From the NCBI GenBank assembly GCA_902535625.1, contig CACAUA010000002.1:1-64000 (forward strand): a stretch of DNA of 64,000 nucleotides. Reading direction: 5' to 3'. A model generated the notes under the pieces. That model searched no databases, was not told the DNA's origin, and saw nothing but the letters and a program-made list of their open reading frames with translations. The position numbers were made by a program, and so were the translations under genes. Every line of letters starts with the position of its first letter. The stretch's first letter is position 1. Source of the DNA: an uncultured Pelagibacteraceae bacterium. Its GTDB lineage: Bacteria > Pseudomonadota > Alphaproteobacteria > Pelagibacterales > Pelagibacteraceae. Positions 50,338-61,014 of this stretch are shown here, one piece after another.

Positions 50338-50712
50338 ATGGAAAACATTGTAAAACAAATCCAGCTTGTCGCTTTAGTAATCATTTTAGTTAGTACAGTG
50401 ATTGCTTTTGGACAAGAGATGTATCAGATGATACTCGTGCAAAGGGTTACTTTAGCAGATCTGCTTTTACTTTTTCTATATCTTGAAGTGCTTGCAATGG
50501 TTAGAGTTTTTTGGGAGAGCCAATCAATTCAAATTACACTGCCGTTATTTATTGCCATAACTGCACTTGCTAGATTTATTATTTTACAAGGAAAATCTCT
50601 AAATCCAGAGATATTACTGTATGAAGCTGGTGCGATTGTTTTAATTGCTTTAGCAATTGTAATTTTAAGATTTAGAAATTCTTCTCTAATTGGACTAAAT
50701 AAAAAAAAATAG
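50338..50712 (+). CDS. PsiE-like (phosphate-starvation-inducible) membrane protein
   Basis: A 124-residue inner-membrane protein with four hydrophobic helices. LLLLFLYLEVLAMVRVFWES and PLFIAITALARFIIL match the PsiE core. The name reflects induction by low phosphate in E. coli; the function is unknown. It has its own likely promoter and ends 2 bases from convergent aspC. I found no clear PhoB box upstream. Confidence 0.85.
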   Translation: MENIVKQIQLVALVIILVSTVIAFGQEMYQMILVQRVTLADLLLLFLYLEVLAMVRVFWESQSIQITLPLFIAITALARFIILQGKSLNPEILLYEAGAIVLIALAIVILRFRNSSLIGLNKKK

Positions 50713-50714
50713 GT

Positions 50715-51902
50715 TTATCCTAAATCCTCACAAAACTTTTTAATTCTAGACATTGCTATTTTAAGTTTTGCCATTGAAGTTGCATATGAAATTCTAAAAT
50801 ATCCATCTAAACCAAATGCTGAGCCCTGAACAGCGGCAACATTTTGTTTTTCTAAAAGCTTTTGGACAAAATCAGTATCTTTTTTAAGTTTAGTTCTTTT
50901 ATTTAAAAGTTTTTTACAATTCGGAAATACGTAAAATGCACCATTAGGTTTCAAGCAGCTAATACCATCAATATTATTTAAACTTTTTACAACAAAATCT
51001 CTTCTTTCTTTAAATGATTTTGCTCTTTTCTTAATAAAGTCTTGTTTTCCATTTAAAGCTTCAACGGCTGCTGCTTGACTAATTGATGATGGATTCGAAG
51101 TAGACTGAGACTGAATTTTTCTAATTGCAGAAATTATTTCTTTTGGTCCAGCCGCATAACCAATCCTCCAACCAGTCATTGCATAAGATTTACTCACTCC
51201 ATTCATTGTTAATGTTCGAGATTTTAATTTTGAAATTTGAGCAATAGTAAAAAATTTAAAATTATCATATTTAACATGCTCATAAATATCATCGCTCAAA
51301 ATGTGAACTTTTTTGTTTTTTATTAAAACCTTTGCTAAATTTTGAATTTCTGATTTGCTGTATCCAGATCCAGTTGGATTAGATGGTGAGTTAAGGATTA
51401 TCCACTTCGTTCTTTTTGTAATTGCAGCTTTTAATTTTGCAGGTGTAATTTTAAATCCATCTTTTTCACCACATTTTACTATTTTTGGTTTTCCTCCTGC
51501 TAAGAGAACCATATCCGGATATGAAACCCAGAATGGTGCAGGAATAATAACTTCATCTCCTTTATTTAAAGTTGCCATAAAAGTGTTATAGAGAACTTGT
51601 TTCCCTCCAGTTCCAACTGTGATTTCATCTAGTTTATAATTTAGTTTATTTTCTCTTTTAAATTTTTTTAAAATTGCTTTTTTTAATGCTGGAGTTCCAT
51701 CAACTGCTGTATACTTTGTATCTCCGTCTCTTATTGCTTTAATAGCTGCATTTTTAACATTGATAGGAGTATCAAAATCTGGTTCCCCTGCCCCAAGTCC
51801 AACTACATCTTTTCCTGCAGCTCTTAATTCTCTTGCCTTTTGAGTAACTGCAATAGTTGGGGATGGTTTAATTCTTTTTAAATTATTAGATATTATGCTC
51901 AT
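50715..51902 (-). CDS. aspC: Aspartate aminotransferase, class I, subgroup 1-beta type
   Basis: A PLP enzyme that exchanges amino groups between aspartate and 2-oxoglutarate. Alphaproteobacterial relatives also act on prephenate. The 395 residues contain GLGAGEPDFDTP, the PLP-contact NSPSNPTG, the Schiff-base lysine in NGVSKSYAMTGWRIGY, and a C-terminal arginine in FRISYAT. It stands alone, convergent with the PsiE gene and 36 bases from divergent uvrB. Confidence 0.93.
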   Translation of the reverse strand: MSIISNNLKRIKPSPTIAVTQKARELRAAGKDVVGLGAGEPDFDTPINVKNAAIKAIRDGDTKYTAVDGTPALKKAILKKFKRENKLNYKLDEITVGTGGKQVLYNTFMATLNKGDEVIIPAPFWVSYPDMVLLAGGKPKIVKCGEKDGFKITPAKLKAAITKRTKWIILNSPSNPTGSGYSKSEIQNLAKVLIKNKKVHILSDDIYEHVKYDNFKFFTIAQISKLKSRTLTMNGVSKSYAMTGWRIGYAAGPKEIISAIRKIQSQSTSNPSSISQAAAVEALNGKQDFIKKRAKSFKERRDFVVKSLNNIDGISCLKPNGAFYVFPNCKKLLNKRTKLKKDTDFVQKLLEKQNVAAVQGSAFGLDGYFRISYATSMAKLKIAMSRIKKFCEDLG

Positions 51903-51938
51903 TGAATTATGAAATTATTCAATTACGTTGTTTAATAT

Positions 51939-54113
51939 ATGGAGAATACATATCAAGACCTAATTACAGACATTCAGAGTAAAAACCCAAAAATCGGTGG
52001 AAAACTCGAAGGTGGAAAAAAATTCAAAATAAAGTCAGATTTTACACCGGCTGGTGACCAGCCAGATGCAATTAAAAGGCTTGTTCAAGGAGCTAAAAAA
52101 AATCAGTTTAATCAAGTATTATTAGGAGTAACTGGATCTGGAAAAACTTTTACAATGGCAAAAGTTATAGAAGCTACAAATAGACCAGCATTAATATTGG
52201 CACCAAATAAAACTTTGGCAGCTCAACTTTACGGTGAGATGAAAACTTTTTTTCCAGATAATGCTGTTGAGTATTTTGTATCTTACTATGATTATTACAC
52301 TCCAGAAGCTTACGTACCAAGATCAGACACATACATCGAAAAAGAAGCATCAATAAACGAACAGATTGATAGAATGAGACACTCAGCAACGAGATCTCTT
52401 CTTGAAAGAGACGATGTTTTAATTGTTGCAAGTGTTTCCTGTATTTATGGTTTGGGATCAGTAGAAGCTTACAGCAAAATGACTTTAACTCTTCAGAAAA
52501 ACTATGAATATAATAGAGAACAAATAATAAAATCTCTTGTTGCTCTTCAGTATAAGAGAAATGATCAAAATTTTTTTAGAGGAACATTTAGGGCAAGGGG
52601 AGAATATTTAGAAATATTTCCATCTCATCTGGAGGATAGAGCATGGAGACTAAGTTTATTTGGTGATAAACTTGAGAAGATTGAGGAATTTGATCCTTTG
52701 ACAGGAGATCAGGTTAGAGATCTTAGTCTAGTAAAAGTTTATGCTAATTCTCATTACATCACTCCTAAACCAACTGTAGAACAAGCAATTATAAAAATAA
52801 GAAAAGAATTAGAGGAAACTTTAAAAAAACACAAAGCTGAAAACAAGTTATTGGAGGCGCAACGATTAGAGGAGAGAACTAAATTTGATTTAGAAATGAT
52901 TGAAGCGACTGGATCTTGTGCAGGAATTGAAAATTATTCAAGATTTTTATCTGGTAGAAAACCAGGAGAGCCACCACCTACTCTTTTTGAATATTTTCCT
53001 GATAACACATTAGTTTTTGTAGATGAGTCTCATGTTACAGTTCCCCAACTTAATGGGATGTTTAAGGGAGATAGATCTAGAAAAAGCACATTGGCTGAGT
53101 ACGGTTTTAGATTGCCATCTTGCATGGATAACAGACCTTTAAAATTTGAAGAGTGGGATTTGATGAGAACACAAACTGTATTTGTTTCAGCAACTCCTGG
53201 ACCGTGGGAGTTAGAACAAACGAAAGGCAAGTTTATTGATCAGGTAATAAGACCTACAGGATTAATAGATCCACCAGTTGAGATTAGACCAGCAAAAAAT
53301 CAAGTAGACGACCTTATGCATGAATGCAAAAAAGTAGTTGAGAATAATTATAGAGTTTTGGTTACAACACTTACAAAAAAAATGGCAGAGGATTTAACCG
53401 AGTATCTTCATGAAAATGGGATAAAAGTAAGATACCTTCATTCTGATATAGATACACTTGAGAGAATAGAGATTATGAGAGATCTTAGAATGGGTGTATT
53501 TGATGTTCTTGTTGGAATAAATTTATTAAGAGAAGGTTTAGATATTCCAGAATGTGCATTAGTTGGAATACTAGATGCTGATAAGGAAGGATTTTTGCGA
53601 TCAGAAACTTCACTAATTCAAACAATAGGAAGAGCCGCAAGAAACGTAGATGGAAAAGTTATTCTTTATGCCGATAAAGAAACCAAAAGTATAAAGAAAG
53701 CAATTAAAGAAACTGAGAGAAGAAGAAAGATTCAATTAGAGTACAATAAGAAAAATAAAATAGACGCTAAATCTGTAAAAAAAGAGATAAGTGATATTTT
53801 AGAAAGTGTTTACGAGAAAGATTACGTCAAAATAAGCGAAGGTTCCAATATTGGTGGCAACCTTAAAAAACATTTAAAAGGATTGGATAAAAAAATGAAA
53901 GAAGCTGCATCTAATCTGGAATTTGAGGAAGCGGCTAAAATTAGAGATGAGATGAGAAAACTTCAAAGTACTGAATTAGAAATTACTTTAAACCCTAAAA
54001 TTAGACAGTACGATGTTAAAAATAAAATTTATCCCAAAGGTAGATCTACATTAGGTATGCCAGGAACAAGAGTTACAAAAAAAAGAGATAAAAAATGGAA
54101 ACACGGAAGATAA
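51939..54113 (+). CDS. uvrB: Excinuclease ABC subunit B
   Basis: The damage-verifying helicase-like subunit of nucleotide excision repair. The 724 residues show Walker A GVTGSGKT (63-70), the beta-hairpin region with [18 protein letters not shown], the late helicase motifs ([14 protein letters not shown]), and a C-terminal UVR domain ([21 protein letters not shown]) that binds UvrC. A basic tail ends [11 protein letters not shown]. It heads a run of overlapping genes with the SDR, folB, uvrC and pgsA, so two Uvr subunits may be coexpressed with folate genes. Confidence 0.98.
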   Translation: MENTYQDLITDIQSKNPKIGGKLEGGKKFKIKSDFTPAGDQPDAIKRLVQGAKKNQFNQVLLGVTGSGKTFTMAKVIEATNRPALILAPNKTLAAQLYGEMKTFFPDNAVEYFVSYYDYYTPEAYVPRSDTYIEKEASINEQIDRMRHSATRSLLERDDVLIVASVSCIYGLGSVEAYSKMTLTLQKNYEYNREQIIKSLVALQYKRNDQNFFRGTFRARGEYLEIFPSHLEDRAWRLSLFGDKLEKIEEFDPLTGDQVRDLSLVKVYANSHYITPKPTVEQAIIKIRKELEETLKKHKAENKLLEAQRLEERTKFDLEMIEATGSCAGIENYSRFLSGRKPGEPPPTLFEYFPDNTLVFVDESHVTVPQLNGMFKGDRSRKSTLAEYGFRLPSCMDNRPLKFEEWDLMRTQTVFVSATPGPWELEQTKGKFIDQVIRPTGLIDPPVEIRPAKNQVDDLMHECKKVVENNYRVLVTTLTKKMAEDLTEYLHENGIKVRYLHSDIDTLERIEIMRDLRMGVFDVLVGINLLREGLDIPECALVGILDADKEGFLRSETSLIQTIGRAARNVDGKVILYADKETKSIKKAIKETERRRKIQLEYNKKNKIDAKSVKKEISDILESVYEKDYVKISEGSNIGGNLKKHLKGLDKKMKEAASNLEFEEAAKIRDEMRKLQSTELEITLNPKIRQYDVKNKIYPKGRSTLGMPGTRVTKKRDKKWKHGR

Positions 54114-54850
54114 TAATTACTGGAGCAGCAACTCGAATGGGAGCTGCAATAGCTAAAAAATTATCTGGACCTAATATTGAAATTGTTATCCATTATAACA
54201 AATCTAGATCCAAAGCAGAAAATCTTAAAAAAGATTTAACTAAAAGTGGTACAAAAATTTATTTAGCAAAAGCAGATTTAACTAAAGAAAAAGAGATTGA
54301 GAAAATGTTAAAGTTTTCAAAATCAAAGTTAAACTATTTTGATTGTTTAATTAATAATGCTTCATTATTTGAGAACGATAAACTTGAAAATTTCACATCA
54401 AAAAGTTGGGAAAGCCATTTAAAAGCGAATTTAAAAGCGCCAGCTTTATTATCAAAGGGTTTTGCGAAAAATGCTAGAGGCAAAAACAATAATATTATTA
54501 ATATAATTGATCAAAGAATATTTAAATTAACACCATATTTTTTTTCATATACATTAAGTAAATCTGGTCTTTATACTTTAACCAAAACTAGCGCCATGAG
54601 TCTTGCCCCGAATATAAGAGTGAATGGAATTGCTCCGGGTCCAACTATTAAAAATAAAAGACAGTCTGACAAGCACTTTAAAAAACAATACATGGCAACA
54701 CCTCTTAAAAGACAGACAAATGTAGAAGAAATCTGCAATGCCGTTGACTTTTTTATTAAAAATAGATCTATTACCGGTCAAGTTTTAGCAATTGATAGTG
54801 GCCAAAACTTAAACTGGCAAACTCCAGACATAATGGGTGGTAAGGAATGA
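54095..54850 (+). CDS. SDR of the FolM/pteridine reductase type
   Basis: A 251-residue classical SDR. The cofactor loop is TGAATRMG (9-16), the TGxxxRxG form used by NADPH-dependent pteridine reductases in place of TGxxxGxG. The active site has Asp139, Tyr152 and Lys156, spaced like Asp181, Tyr194 and Lys198 of Leishmania PTR1, where most SDRs have Ser. VNGIAPGPT is also typical. The next gene is a dihydroneopterin aldolase, overlapped by 4 bases. So it probably reduces dihydropterin or dihydrofolate. No folA is in the window. It overlaps uvrB by 19 bases. Confidence 0.8.
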   Translation: METRKIIITGAATRMGAAIAKKLSGPNIEIVIHYNKSRSKAENLKKDLTKSGTKIYLAKADLTKEKEIEKMLKFSKSKLNYFDCLINNASLFENDKLENFTSKSWESHLKANLKAPALLSKGFAKNARGKNNNIINIIDQRIFKLTPYFFSYTLSKSGLYTLTKTSAMSLAPNIRVNGIAPGPTIKNKRQSDKHFKKQYMATPLKRQTNVEEICNAVDFFIKNRSITGQVLAIDSGQNLNWQTPDIMGGKE

Positions 54851-55272
54851 AAAAGAATAACTTAAAGATTGTTAAAATAAATAAAACAAAGAGCTTATTT
54901 AATTACGAAAAAAAAGTTTTAATAAAAGAATTAATACTGGGATTAAAACTTGGTTATTTTGATTTTGAAAAAGAAAAGCCTCAAAAAGTAAAATTTAATT
55001 TAGAAGTAAATTATCAAGATAAACAGCCATCGAATGATAAAGATATTAAATCGATAGTGAATTATGCTAAAATAGTAAAATTAATTAAAAAACTAGTAAG
55101 AAACAAACATTACAATTTTCTTGAAACATTGGCAGAAGATGTTTTTGATGAGCTATTCAAAGATAAAAGAATAGATAAAATTACTCTTCAAATCGAAAAA
55201 TTAGAAATAATGAAAGATTGCAGCTCAGTTGGGATCCAAATTTCTAAAAAAAGAAGCCATGATAAGCTCTGA
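54847..55272 (+). CDS. folB: Dihydroneopterin aldolase-like protein
   Basis: An enzyme of folate synthesis that converts dihydroneopterin to hydroxymethyl-dihydropterin. The 141 residues carry the FolB pattern: [27 protein letters not shown] strand-turn-strand (about 27-53), [13 protein letters not shown], then [12 protein letters not shown] with the catalytic Glu, and the end segment [18 protein letters not shown]. The first 25 residues are extra. Start ATGA overlaps the SDR stop. It is overlapped by uvrC at its end. Confidence 0.87.
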   Translation: MKKNNLKIVKINKTKSLFNYEKKVLIKELILGLKLGYFDFEKEKPQKVKFNLEVNYQDKQPSNDKDIKSIVNYAKIVKLIKKLVRNKHYNFLETLAEDVFDELFKDKRIDKITLQIEKLEIMKDCSSVGIQISKKRSHDKL

Positions 55273-57094
55273 TATAGGTAAAGAAGTAATTAAAAAAGAA
55301 TTGCCCTTGGTTCCTAAATTGCCAGGTGTTTATAGGATGCTAAATTCAAAAGGGGAAATTCTTTATGTGGGTAAAGCAAAAAATCTTCCTAACAGACTTA
55401 AAAGTTATGTATCAGAGAAAAGTCATATCATTAGGACTGAGAGAATGCTCTCTCAAACAAAAAGACTCGAAATTACTACTACTTCAAATGAAAGTGAGGC
55501 TTTACTTTTAGAGGCGAATTTAATTAAAAAGTTTAAACCAAAATTTAACATTTTACTAAGAGATGACAAATCTTTTCCTTTTATTTTTATAGGCGACAAA
55601 GATAAATGGCCACAAATCAAAAGGCACAGAGGAAAAAAAGGCAAAGATGGATTTTATTTTGGACCATTTGCATCAGCTGGATCTGCAAATTGGACTATAA
55701 AAATGATCCAAAAAATATTTCATCTTAGAATTTGTGATGATACCGTTTTCAAAAATAGAGAAAGACCCTGCATACTTTATCAAATTAAAAGGTGCTCAGG
55801 ACCTTGCGTTGGTTACGTAACTGAGAGTGATTATAAACAAACTGTTGATGATGCAATTGAGTTTGTGTCAGGCAAATCTAGAAAAATTCAGAAAAGCTTA
55901 TCTAATCAAATGGAAAAGGCTAGTGAGGATTTAGACTTTGAAAAAGCAGCAATATTAAGAGATCGAATTAAATCATTAAATATTATCCAATCTTCTCAAA
56001 GAATTAATGAAGCAAATTTAGTCGAAGCAGATGTTATCGCAGGATATAAAGAATCTGGAAAAACTTGTATTCAAGTTTTTTTTTATAGGTCAAAACAAAA
56101 TTGGGGTAATCAAGCTTTTTTTCCAAAGCATGATCCAGAAGAAAATCTAAGTGATATCATTAATTCTTTTGTCTCTCAATTTTATGAAAATAAAAGTGTG
56201 CCATCTTCAATAATTTTATCAAATGAAATTAAAGAGAAAGAATTAATTGAAAAAACACTTACACAAAAAGAAGGTAAACAAATCACAATTACTGTTGCAA
56301 AAAAAGGGACAAAACTAAAAGTTATTAATCAAGCAATAAATAATGCAAAAGATAGTTTGAATAGAAAACTTTATGAGAGTCAGAATAATAGAGATCTTTT
56401 TGATGCAGTATCAAAAAAATTCAATCTTGAAACTAATATTAATTTAGTCGAGGTTTACGATAATAGCCATATTCAAGGCACAAATAGTGTGGGCGCTTTA
56501 ATTACTTATGGCGATGAAGGGTTTGTTAAAAAAAGGTATAGAAAATTCAATATAAAAATTCAAAAAAATGCTCAAGATGATTATGGAATGATGAAAGAAG
56601 TTCTTAACAGAAGATTTAAAAGAGCAGTACAAGAGAAAGATAACTATTTAACTTTCCCTGATTTAGTTTTAATTGATGGAGGGAAAGGTCAATATTCTGT
56701 AGCTAGAGAAGCGATGAATGAACTCGGTCTGCATGAAATACCTATTGTAGCTATAGCAAAGGGCAAAATGAGAAATAGTGGAAATGAAACATTTTTTCAT
56801 AATGGAAGAGAGTTCAAATTCGAGAAAAATGATCCAACATTATTCTTTTTACAAAGACTGAGAGATGAATCCCATCGATTTGCAATAAGTGCTCATAGAG
56901 CAAAAAGAAAAAAGGGCATAAGCAAATCATTATTAGATCAAATTGATGGTATTGGATCTATCAGAAAAAGGGCATTATTAAATCATTTTGGTTCAGCCAG
57001 AGCTGTGGAATCAGCTAGTTTAGATGAAATAAAATCAGTTGATGGAGTTGAGGAAAAAGTTGCAAAAAAAATATATAACTTCTTTCACGAATGA
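55259..57094 (+). CDS. uvrC: Excinuclease ABC subunit C
   Basis: The nuclease that cuts both sides of a DNA lesion. I start at ATG 55259; a TTG ten codons upstream is also open. The 611 residues show the GIY-YIG nuclease ([25 protein letters not shown] form, with YVGKAKN), a cysteine-rich RICDD...[15 protein letters not shown] segment, a UVR domain ([16 protein letters not shown]), the RNase H-like nuclease with [13 protein letters not shown] and LIDGGKGQ, and a terminal helix-hairpin-helix pair. It overlaps folB by 14 bases and pgsA by 4. Confidence 0.96.
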   Translation: MISSDIGKEVIKKELPLVPKLPGVYRMLNSKGEILYVGKAKNLPNRLKSYVSEKSHIIRTERMLSQTKRLEITTTSNESEALLLEANLIKKFKPKFNILLRDDKSFPFIFIGDKDKWPQIKRHRGKKGKDGFYFGPFASAGSANWTIKMIQKIFHLRICDDTVFKNRERPCILYQIKRCSGPCVGYVTESDYKQTVDDAIEFVSGKSRKIQKSLSNQMEKASEDLDFEKAAILRDRIKSLNIIQSSQRINEANLVEADVIAGYKESGKTCIQVFFYRSKQNWGNQAFFPKHDPEENLSDIINSFVSQFYENKSVPSSIILSNEIKEKELIEKTLTQKEGKQITITVAKKGTKLKVINQAINNAKDSLNRKLYESQNNRDLFDAVSKKFNLETNINLVEVYDNSHIQGTNSVGALITYGDEGFVKKRYRKFNIKIQKNAQDDYGMMKEVLNRRFKRAVQEKDNYLTFPDLVLIDGGKGQYSVAREAMNELGLHEIPIVAIAKGKMRNSGNETFFHNGREFKFEKNDPTLFFLQRLRDESHRFAISAHRAKRKKGISKSLLDQIDGIGSIRKRALLNHFGSARAVESASLDEIKSVDGVEEKVAKKIYNFFHE

Positions 57095-57675
57095 AATTTA
57101 AAATACCTAATTATTTAACAATTGGGCGAATAATAATTGTTCCAATTTTCGTTTTTACATTCTATCTTCCAGGATTTTATGGAGACGTAATACCATTTGC
57201 TCTTTTTTTAATTGCCTCATTTACAGATTTTTTAGATGGCCTTTTAGCAAGGATGTTCAAAGAAGAGTCTAAACTTGGTGAACTTTTAGATCCTATAGCT
57301 GATAAGATTATTGTAGCAACTGCATTAATTTTATTAGTTATGGACCAAACAATAAAAAATTACGAAGTTATTGCAGCTGTTATAATTCTTACAAGAGAAA
57401 TACTAATTTCAGGATTAAGAGAATTTCTAGCTAAAGGGAAAATAAAGCTTCCTGTATCTAATTTAGCAAAACTAAAAACATTCCTACAGATGTTTTCGAT
57501 AGCAATTCTTTTGACTGGGGAAACTGGAAATAAATTAATTAATTTTCAAGATTATAATGCTCAAACAATTGGTATCATTATTTTATGGCTATCTGCGTTT
57601 TTAACACTTTATACTGGATATGATTATCTTAGAAAAGGAATAGACCATGCAATATCTGAAGATAATAAGGATTAG
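57091..57675 (+). CDS. pgsA: CDP-diacylglycerol--glycerol-3-phosphate 3-phosphatidyltransferase
   Basis: Makes phosphatidylglycerol phosphate at the inner membrane. The 194 residues have about five to six helices and the CDP-alcohol phosphotransferase signature D-G-x2-A-R-x8-G-x3-D-x3-D, seen as [20 protein letters not shown] followed by LDPIADK. It overlaps uvrC by ATGA, the usual uvrC-pgsA pairing. It overlaps convergent ilvE by 4 bases. Confidence 0.94.
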   Translation: MKFKIPNYLTIGRIIIVPIFVFTFYLPGFYGDVIPFALFLIASFTDFLDGLLARMFKEESKLGELLDPIADKIIVATALILLVMDQTIKNYEVIAAVIILTREILISGLREFLAKGKIKLPVSNLAKLKTFLQMFSIAILLTGETGNKLINFQDYNAQTIGIIILWLSAFLTLYTGYDYLRKGIDHAISEDNKD

Positions 57676-58553
57676 GCAGCTTTTTTTTGTCTAACTAACT
57701 GATCAAAGCTTTTTGATAATCCTAATATAACATCACAAATTTTGTATTTATGATCTGCTATGCTTGCAACAGGTGTTATTTCAGCTGCAGTACCGGTTAA
57801 GAAACATCCTTCAAAATTACCTAGTTCATCTGGAGAAATTTTTCTTTCATGAACTTTAATATTTTTTGATTTGGCTAATTCAATTACAGCTTGTCTTGTA
57901 ATACCATTTAAAAAAGAATCTGGTGTTGGTGTATGTAATTCATTATTTTTATCTTTAAAAAAAATGTTTGCACTTGTTCCTTCTGCAACATTACCTTCAA
58001 AATCTAACATTAATGATTCAGAATACCCTTGTTGTTCAGCTTCGTGTTTTGAAAGAGTACAAATCATATATAATCCAGCTGCTTTTGCATCCCAAGGAAT
58101 AGTATTTGGAGCCGGTCTTCGCCATTTAGAAATATTTAATCTTATTCCTTCAGCTTTTAATTTTGGATCAAAATATGCAGGCCATTCCCAAGTCGCTATT
58201 GCTACATTAATCGAAGTTTTCTGTGCAGACACACCCATCATCTCACTTCCTCTCCACGCAAATGGTCTAACATATCCATTTTGAATATTTTGAACCGCTA
58301 CAATTTTTTTAGAAGCTTCATTTATTTCATCTTTAGTATAAGGAATATTTATGTCTAATCTTTTTGCAGAATAAAATAATCTATCTGTGTGCTCTTCTAG
58401 CTTAAATATTTCTCCGTCGTATACTCTTTCACCTTCAAAAACTAAACTTGCATAATGAAGACCATGACTGATTACATGGCACTTTGCATCTTGCCATTCA
58501 ACAAGCTCATTATTGTACCAAATTTTTCCTGATCGTTTATCGAAAGGTATCAT
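57672..58553 (-). CDS. ilvE: Branched-chain amino acid aminotransferase
   Basis: A class IV PLP aminotransferase for valine, leucine and isoleucine. The 293 residues have HGLHYASLVFEGER, the Schiff-base lysine Lys157 in DAKAAGLYM, the cofactor cup EGTSANIFF and LTGTAAEITPV. D-amino acid aminotransferase and aminodeoxychorismate lyase share the fold, but length and substrate-loop residues favour IlvE. It is divergent from the MarR/response regulator genes, as near petP-petR in Rhodobacter. Confidence 0.93.
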   Translation of the reverse strand: MIPFDKRSGKIWYNNELVEWQDAKCHVISHGLHYASLVFEGERVYDGEIFKLEEHTDRLFYSAKRLDINIPYTKDEINEASKKIVAVQNIQNGYVRPFAWRGSEMMGVSAQKTSINVAIATWEWPAYFDPKLKAEGIRLNISKWRRPAPNTIPWDAKAAGLYMICTLSKHEAEQQGYSESLMLDFEGNVAEGTSANIFFKDKNNELHTPTPDSFLNGITRQAVIELAKSKNIKVHERKISPDELGNFEGCFLTGTAAEITPVASIADHKYKICDVILGLSKSFDQLVRQKKAA

Positions 58554-58612
58554 TATTTAATTTTATAAAAAAATATATTTGTATATATAATATGTCAATA
58601 TAACTTACCAAT

Positions 58613-59056
58613 ATGAAAAAACTTTTATATTTAAAAGATGAGGATCTCAAACAATATATTGAAAAAATATTTCTTGGCTATAGAGAGACAGTCTCAGATG
58701 CTAAAAATGTATTGAATAAATACTCCATAGGTGTCGCACATAATAAGGTTATTCACTTAATTTCATTATATGAAGGTATTACAATATCAGACCTCTTAAG
58801 AAAGTTGAAAGTTACAAAGCAAAGTTTGAATAGAGTTTTGAAAGATTTAATAAATCTAAAAGCTATAAAATATGAAAAAGACCAAGTAGATACGAGAATA
58901 AAACATGTCTACTTAACAGAAGAGGGAGAGAAATTATTTAACGAAATTTTCTCAGCTCAAAAGAAAAGAATTTATCGAGCATTCTCTGCATCAAAAGCAA
59001 ATGAGGTTGTTAGTTTTGACAATGTTTTAAAAAAAATAATTAATGGAAAAATTTAA
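58613..59056 (+). CDS. petP: MarR-family regulator, PetP-like
   Basis: A 147-residue winged-helix protein. The recognition region is ITISDLLRKLKVTKQSLNRVLKDLI (about 57-81), followed by the wing with DTRIKHVYLTEEGEKL. In Rhodobacter, PetP and PetR are encoded together and act on cytochrome bc1 expression, also close to ilvE. Here it overlaps the response regulator by 14 bases. The ligand and targets are unknown. The 59-base divergent gap to ilvE is nearly all A and T and holds TATAAT-like sequences for both sides. Confidence 0.8.
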   Translation: MKKLLYLKDEDLKQYIEKIFLGYRETVSDAKNVLNKYSIGVAHNKVIHLISLYEGITISDLLRKLKVTKQSLNRVLKDLINLKAIKYEKDQVDTRIKHVYLTEEGEKLFNEIFSAQKKRIYRAFSASKANEVVSFDNVLKKIINGKI

Positions 59057-59720
59057 AGCACATATTTTAGTTGTAGATGATGATGATGGTATAAGGGAAT
59101 TAGTTAAGGAATATCTTTCTCAAAATAATTATCTTGTAACTAGCTCTAATAGCGCCGAAGATGCCTTTGAAAAAGTTAAAGTTATAAAATTTGATTTAAT
59201 AGTGCTTGATATAATGATGCCAGGCAAAAGTGGTTTAGAATTTACAAAAGAAAATAAAGAAAAAATTTCAACCCCAATTATTCTTTTAACAGCGAAAGGT
59301 GAAGCCTCAGAAAGAATAGAGGGTTTAGATATTGGTGCAGACGATTACCTTCCAAAACCTTTTGAGCCAAAAGAATTAATACTTAGAATTAATAATATCT
59401 TAAATAAAACAAAATATAGAAATACAAAGAGAAAATTTAAATTTGGTAAAATTGAAATTGATCTTAATAAGCAGTTTATTATGAAAAATAATAAATCAAT
59501 AAAAATTAATAATACAGAAAAAATAATTTTAGATAAAATGGTAAATTCCCCTGGAAAAATTTTTAAAAGAGAGGAAATTGGAAATCTTATAAAAATTGAT
59601 AAAGAAAGATCAGTTGATGTAATAATTACAAGACTTAGAAAGAAAATTGAAGAAAACCCAAAAAGCCCAAATTATTTACAAACAATAAGAGGTGAAGGTT
59701 ATGTTTTATGGATTGAGTAA
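59043..59720 (+). CDS. OmpR-family response regulator (PetR/OmpR-like)
   Basis: A two-domain regulator of 225 residues. The receiver has the acidic pocket VDDDDG (11-16), phospho-acceptor Asp56 in LIVLDIMMP, the switch Thr in ILLTAKG, and Lys in LPKPFEP. The C-terminal winged helix ends in SVDVIITRLRKKIEENPKSPNYLQTIRGEGYVLW, typical for OmpR/PhoB. It sits between the MarR gene and a kinase, both overlapping. Whether it follows the PetR or the osmotic OmpR role is open. Confidence 0.92.
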   Translation: MEKFKAHILVVDDDDGIRELVKEYLSQNNYLVTSSNSAEDAFEKVKVIKFDLIVLDIMMPGKSGLEFTKENKEKISTPIILLTAKGEASERIEGLDIGADDYLPKPFEPKELILRINNILNKTKYRNTKRKFKFGKIEIDLNKQFIMKNNKSIKINNTEKIILDKMVNSPGKIFKREEIGNLIKIDKERSVDVIITRLRKKIEENPKSPNYLQTIRGEGYVLWIE

Positions 59721-61014
59721 ATATATAAAAAACATCTTGCCTAAAAGACTTTTTTATAGAGGTCTACTCATAGTTGCTGTTCCAATAGTAGTTATGCAAA
59801 TAACTATCTCTTTAGTTTTTTTTGACAGTCTATGGATCAAAACTAATTCCGGAATGACAAGAGCATTGGTTTCTGAAGTCAAAACTTTTGTAGACGCTTA
59901 TGATAACGATGAAACGAACAAAGATTTTATAATAATTTTATTCAAAGAACATTTGGGTTTTAATATTAAATATGAAAAAGATAAAATCTTGCCAAATAAA
60001 ACACCGGAAAGATGGTTTAGTCCAGTGGATCGATCATTAAGAAGAGAATTAAAGAAAAAAAATTTAACCTACTGGTTTGATACAACAAACTTTAAAGAAG
60101 TTGTTGATTTGAAAATAGGATATTCAAAAGGATATTTTCAATTTTATATTCCAAGAGATAGACTAACTACAAGTTCGGCTAGATTATTTGGTCTTTGGAT
60201 AACATTGCCAGCATTGCTAATGATAGCAGTAGCAATAATTTTTTTAAAGAATCAAACTAGGCCTATAACCAAACTTGCAGAAGCATCTGAAAGATTTGGT
60301 CGAGGAGAAGATATTGATGAATTTAGACCTTCTGGAGCACTTGAAATTCGAAAAGCTGGTTTAGAGTTTGATAAAATGAGAAAGAGAATACTTAGACATC
60401 TTAATCAAAGATCTGAAATGTTGTCAGGTATCAGTCATGATTTAAGAACACCTTTGACAAGGATAAAACTTCAAATAGCAATGATTAGAGATAAGAGTGT
60501 TGTAGAGAAACTCACAAGAGATGTTGATGAAATGGAAAAAATGTTAAATGAATATCTTCAATTCGCAAGATCTGGGGCGAAAGATAAGACTGAAACGTTT
60601 GATATTTCTATTCTTCTTGAGAATATTTGTAAAAAATATGAGAAACCAAACATAAAATATTTTTTAAAAGAGAGAGTTTATTTTGATGGAAGAAAGAATT
60701 TAATTAGTAGATGTATTAATAACCTTATAGATAATTCTCTAAAATTTGCTGACAATGTTGAATTGTATCTAAAAAAAGGAAGATCAACTATTAATATCTC
60801 AATAGAGGATGATGGTCCAGGAATACCACAGAAAGAACATCAAAATGTTTTGAAGCCATTTTATAAAATTGACAAAAGTAGATCAGAAACAAAATCAAGT
60901 GTTGGTCTTGGCTTAGCTATATCATCAGATGTAGTAAAATCACATGGGGGAGATCTTAAATTTGATAAGTCTAGTTTAGGTGGATTAAAAGTTATTATTT
61001 CTTTGCCCGTTTAG
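59701..61014 (+). CDS. Sensor histidine kinase, EnvZ-like
   Basis: A membrane sensor of 437 residues. I choose ATG 59701, which has the Shine-Dalgarno GAGGTGAAGG, over GTG 59692. Two helices (about 19-45 and 162-182) enclose a periplasmic domain of about 115 residues. A HAMP linker follows, then the phospho-acceptor His246 in GISHDLRTPLTR, the N box NNLIDNSLKFA, and the G boxes DDGPGIP and SVGLGLAIS. The first stop-overlap (20 bases) with the response regulator marks it as its partner. Its end overlaps ubiK by 20 bases. Confidence 0.93.
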   Translation: MFYGLSKYIKNILPKRLFYRGLLIVAVPIVVMQITISLVFFDSLWIKTNSGMTRALVSEVKTFVDAYDNDETNKDFIIILFKEHLGFNIKYEKDKILPNKTPERWFSPVDRSLRRELKKKNLTYWFDTTNFKEVVDLKIGYSKGYFQFYIPRDRLTTSSARLFGLWITLPALLMIAVAIIFLKNQTRPITKLAEASERFGRGEDIDEFRPSGALEIRKAGLEFDKMRKRILRHLNQRSEMLSGISHDLRTPLTRIKLQIAMIRDKSVVEKLTRDVDEMEKMLNEYLQFARSGAKDKTETFDISILLENICKKYEKPNIKYFLKERVYFDGRKNLISRCINNLIDNSLKFADNVELYLKKGRSTINISIEDDGPGIPQKEHQNVLKPFYKIDKSRSETKSSVGLGLAISSDVVKSHGGDLKFDKSSLGGLKVIISLPV

